Source: an uncultured Syntrophobacteraceae bacterium (GTDB lineage Bacteria; Desulfobacterota; Syntrophobacteria; Syntrophobacterales; Syntrophobacteraceae). Taken from it: a DNA stretch of 10,308 nt. Where the stretch lies: NCBI GenBank assembly GCA_937889795.1, contig CALBZH010000606.1:1-10308 (forward strand). Direction: 5' to 3'. Position numbers and translations under genes: made by a program. Within the stretch, counting starts at the first letter, position 1; every line of letters begins with the position of its first letter. Positions 7,069 to 10,308 of the stretch are shown here, in pieces. Under the pieces are notes generated by a model. That model saw only the letters and a list, made by a program, of their open reading frames with translations. It was not told where the DNA came from and searched no databases.

Positions 7069-9474
7069 TCATCGCAATGTTGCGTGGAAGGTTTCCAGAA
7101 CCCTCTCGGTCAGTCGGCTGTGAAGGGCGTTCACTTCTTCATCGGTCAGGCTTCGATCGGCCGCCCGGTACACGAGGCGATATCCGAGGCTCTTCTTGTT
7201 CTGCCCGAGTCTTGCGTGCCTAAAGATATCAAAGACTTCGATTTGCTCCAATAGCGGCTCACGAAGCTCCTTCATGAACGACAGCGGCTCGAGGACAGGG
7301 ACGGACGCGTCCACCACAATCGCCATATCCCGGGCCACTTCGGGGTACTTGGGAAGCGGTTGATACATGGGGTGAGGCTTCCTCAGAGCAAAAAGTCGAT
7401 CAAAATCCAGCTCGAACAGATAGGGAGCCTGCTTCATGTCAAAGGCGGCCGCCACCTGAGCATGGACGGGTCCAAAGGCGCCAAGCCACTGCTGTCCGCA
7501 AAAGACCGATGCCGAAAGACGGGGATCCAGGTAGGGCGGAATGTCGCTTGCGCGGTAGACGATGCCGTCAAGGTGGAAGCATGCCAGAACGGATTCCACA
7601 ACGCCCTTGGTGTCTGTCAGATCGACCTCTTCCGGCTGACCGTACAACGGATCGGGGAAACGTGCACCGGTCAATGCGCCCGCAAGCCAGTGAGGCTCGT
7701 CGGGCAACGGAGCCCCTTGCTTCGGGAGAAAGATCTTGCTCAGCTCGAAGATCCTCAGGTTATCATTGCGGTGGTCAAAGTTGCGGCAAGCCGTCTGCAA
7801 AATCCCAGGGATCAAGGTGGTGCGCATCACCCCCTGCTCCTCGCTCAGTGGATTGCGCACTCGAACGGGCTGTAGTCTTGGGTCTTCCGCATTGAGGTTG
7901 AGCTTTCTGATACTGTGCTCTCCGATGAAGGAGTAATTGATCACTTCGCTCAGCCCAAAAGCCTGCAGGAGGTCTTTGACCGTTTGACGGGCGCGCTGGT
8001 ATGGATCTTGAGGAGACGAATCGAGGCTGCTCATTGGAAGCGTCACCGGAATCCGGTCATAGCCAACGAGACGGGCGATCTCCTCCTGTAGATCCACTTC
8101 ACGGGTGAGGTCGGGACGAAAAGAAGGCGCTACGACGGTCACGCGATCGTTTTCAACACGCATGACCTCGATCTGGATCGACCGGAGAGCGTCCGCCATT
8201 TGATCGCCGGTGAGCTTCGTGCCCAAGAAGCGGTTCGCTCGGTCGACCCGGAGCGTGAGGCGCGAGGGCTGGTGCGGGCGAGGATAGACGTCGATTCTGC
8301 CCTCCGCGATGATTCCCCCACCCACTTGGGCCATGAGCTGCGCGGCGCGGTCAAGAGCCCGAATCGTGCCCTCGGGATCGATACCCCGCTCGAACCGGAA
8401 GCTCGACTCGCTCCGAAGGCCTAGCTTTTTGCTGCTGCGCCTGATCCCCGTGGGGTCAAAGTAGGCGCTCTCGATGAGAACCCGGGTCGTATTTTCCGTG
8501 ATTTCCGAATCGAGGCCGCCCATGATGCCTGCGATCGCGACAGGACCGACGCCATCGCAAATGAGCAGTGTGTCATCGAAGAGCTTTCGCTTCTCACCGT
8601 CCAGCGTCGTGAATTCCTCACCAGCAAGGGCGCGGCGGACCTCGATGCGGTTCTCCCGCAGCAGGTCGTGGTCGAATGCATGGAGAGGTTGTCCCTGCTC
8701 CATCATCACATAGTTGGTGACATCGACGATGTTGTTGATGGATCGCACCCCGACGGATTCAAGCCGCTTCTTGAGCCAATCGGGCGACGGACCGATGCGT
8801 ACCCCCTCGATCACTCGGGCTGAGTATCTTGGGCAGCCAACGGGGTCTTGAATCGTTACGGAGGCAAGGGAGTCGACCGCGGGTCCCGCTTCCACCAAGG
8901 AGCAATCTGGATGCCGGAGGGGCTGCTGGCAGATGGCACTGACTTCCCGGGCGATTCCGATGTGACAAAGGCAGTCTCCACGGTTCGGGGTGACGCCGAG
9001 CTCCATCCGGACATCGTCAAGACCCAGAGCCGTGGAAAGCCGAGCTCCGATTGGAGTGTTGGGTGCCAGGATCCAGATTCCACTCGCATCGTCCCCGAGC
9101 CCCAGCTCTTTTTGGGAGCAGAGCATCCCTCCGGATACCTGTCCGCGGATTTGAGTCGTCTGGATGGTCATCCCATTCGGAAGCTTGGCACCGGGCAGTG
9201 CCAAGGCAGCCACTTGGCCCGTCGCGACGTTCGGGGCTCCGCAAACGACCCGGTGAGTTGTGGATCCATCCCAGACTTCACAGAGCCGAAGCTTGTCGGC
9301 ATTGGGATGCGGCAGCACAGACTGGACTCGAGCGGTCACAATGTGGCTGAGGGTTTCGCTCTGCCCATGTACCGCCTCCACTTCAAGACCGACCATGGTC
9401 AGGCGGTCGGCGAGCGCCTCAATGTTAAGCGAGATGTCGATGTAGTCGCGGAGCCATTCCAGGCTGATGATCAT
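7069..9474 (-). CDS. pheT: Phenylalanyl-tRNA synthetase, beta subunit
   Basis: PheT is the large subunit of the (alpha-beta)2 enzyme that charges tRNA-Phe; it binds tRNA and edits mis-activated tyrosine. The 801-residue length is normal. Domains in order: an N-terminal start typical of the family (SLEWLRDYID, 4-13); an OB-fold tRNA-binding domain at about 39-150 (LPHPNADKLRLCEV, 54-67; GVTPNRGDCL at 160-169 closes the linker); B3/B4 editing domain at about 212-385 (NNIVDVTNYVMMEQGQPLHAFD, 247-268; SESSFRFERGID, 355-366); B5 at about 402-472 (SFRPDLTREVDLQEEIARL, 451-469); catalytic-like core to about 690; and the C-terminal ferredoxin-fold anticodon-binding domain at about 706-800 (KYPEVARDMAIVVD, 709-722). 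Every domain is present and intact. The ATG at 9474 is preceded by AGGGG with 8-base spacing. It lies 187 bases downstream of pheS, longer than usual. Confidence 0.97.
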   Translation of the reverse strand: MIISLEWLRDYIDISLNIEALADRLTMVGLEVEAVHGQSETLSHIVTARVQSVLPHPNADKLRLCEVWDGSTTHRVVCGAPNVATGQVAALALPGAKLPNGMTIQTTQIRGQVSGGMLCSQKELGLGDDASGIWILAPNTPIGARLSTALGLDDVRMELGVTPNRGDCLCHIGIAREVSAICQQPLRHPDCSLVEAGPAVDSLASVTIQDPVGCPRYSARVIEGVRIGPSPDWLKKRLESVGVRSINNIVDVTNYVMMEQGQPLHAFDHDLLRENRIEVRRALAGEEFTTLDGEKRKLFDDTLLICDGVGPVAIAGIMGGLDSEITENTTRVLIESAYFDPTGIRRSSKKLGLRSESSFRFERGIDPEGTIRALDRAAQLMAQVGGGIIAEGRIDVYPRPHQPSRLTLRVDRANRFLGTKLTGDQMADALRSIQIEVMRVENDRVTVVAPSFRPDLTREVDLQEEIARLVGYDRIPVTLPMSSLDSSPQDPYQRARQTVKDLLQAFGLSEVINYSFIGEHSIRKLNLNAEDPRLQPVRVRNPLSEEQGVMRTTLIPGILQTACRNFDHRNDNLRIFELSKIFLPKQGAPLPDEPHWLAGALTGARFPDPLYGQPEEVDLTDTKGVVESVLACFHLDGIVYRASDIPPYLDPRLSASVFCGQQWLGAFGPVHAQVAAAFDMKQAPYLFELDFDRLFALRKPHPMYQPLPKYPEVARDMAIVVDASVPVLEPLSFMKELREPLLEQIEVFDIFRHARLGQNKKSLGYRLVYRAADRSLTDEEVNALHSRLTERVLETFHATLR

Positions 9475-9661
9475 GCTGCAAACCCCTATGAAAGTGAAGC
9501 GCCTCGCTGTGTCTGCTGGGTTCTCGGTACTGCGTTGCGATCAGGGCAGCCACGACCGAAGAACCGAAGCCGCTAGCCCAAGCAGGGAGTATTTCTTTAT
9601 GATTGTGGACATGGATGCGCTGATCCACAGCGCGGCGGAAACACCCGGGCTGTGAATCGGC
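9475..9661 (-). other. pheS-pheT intergenic spacer with competing small hairpins
   Basis: These 187 bases contain no gene I can support. Just after the pheS stop, the minus strand can form either of two stems that share bases. In the first, CACAGC (9649-9654) pairs with GCTGTG (9626-9631) across a 17-base loop. In the second, GCGCTG (9628-9633) pairs with CAGCGC (9617-9622) across a 5-base loop. Neither is followed by a U-run, so this is not a standard terminator. No promoter is evident. Confidence 0.45.
9483..9487 (-). promoter_or_regulatory. pheT ribosome binding site
   Basis: AGGGG on the minus strand lies 8 bases upstream of the pheT ATG at 9474. It supports that start and independent translation of pheT despite the long gap after pheS. 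Confidence 0.6.

Positions 9662-10308
<647 letters not shown>

Noticed and set aside
8848..9576. Plus-strand open frame of 242 codons antisense to pheT
   Set aside because: Covers the well-conserved N-terminal tRNA-binding part of pheT; no family features of its own.
9425..9628. Possible small minus-strand gene (67 codons) filling the pheS-pheT gap
   Set aside because: It overlaps the pheT start by 50 bases, has no convincing ribosome site, and its composition looks random (His-, Arg- and Ala-rich with no pattern).
9617..9633. Intrinsic terminator after pheS
   Set aside because: The GCGCTG/CAGCGC stem is only six pairs and no U-run follows on the minus strand.

Overview
Most of this window (about 350-10308) reads as ordinary chromosome of a medium-GC Gram-negative bacterium. 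The best guess is a Desulfobacterota/deltaproteobacterium of the Syntrophobacter type. This rests on three features: a ~1000-residue PurL carrying PurS-like sequence at its N-terminus with separate PurQ, an enlarged PurN, and REC-TPR and PilZ proteins of the style common in that group. The taxonomic call is inference, because no search was possible.

Left end (1-1241, plus strand): one open frame is made of two unrelated halves. The first ~320 bases are 70% GC (counted over 1-300) and encode the lipoprotein signal, first membrane helix and start of the second helix of an actinobacterial cytochrome c oxidase subunit II (CtaC). At about 325-347 the frame passes without interruption into the second half of a response-regulator receiver domain followed by about six TPRs, in DNA of about 54% GC (counted over 361-660). 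I read this as a chimeric join, most likely an assembly or amplification artefact at the end of a contig, and not as a real fusion gene. It is the most important thing to check before using this window.

Middle (1277-6521, minus strand): purine biosynthesis genes read right to left as mntP - purL - purQ - purN, with gaps of 15 and 20 bases and then a 1-base stop/start overlap. This is a compact, probably co-transcribed unit. PurL and PurQ together make FGAM synthase (the PurS function appears to be built into PurL), and PurN supplies the preceding formyl-transfer step. A manganese efflux pump gene, mntP, sits at the head of the unit. purN converges on the REC-TPR gene across 35 bases, with no terminator visible.

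Right part (6672-10308, minus strand): pheS (running off the right edge) - pheT - a small PilZ-type gene. pheS and pheT encode the two subunits of phenylalanyl-tRNA synthetase. They are separated by an unusually long 187-base spacer with small competing hairpins. The PilZ-type gene follows pheT by 13 bases, and its ribosome site overlaps the pheT stop. A 150-base spacer separates it from mntP.

I found no tRNA or rRNA gene, insertion sequence, CRISPR array, phage gene or toxin-antitoxin pair, and no sign of a novel defence or other accessory system.
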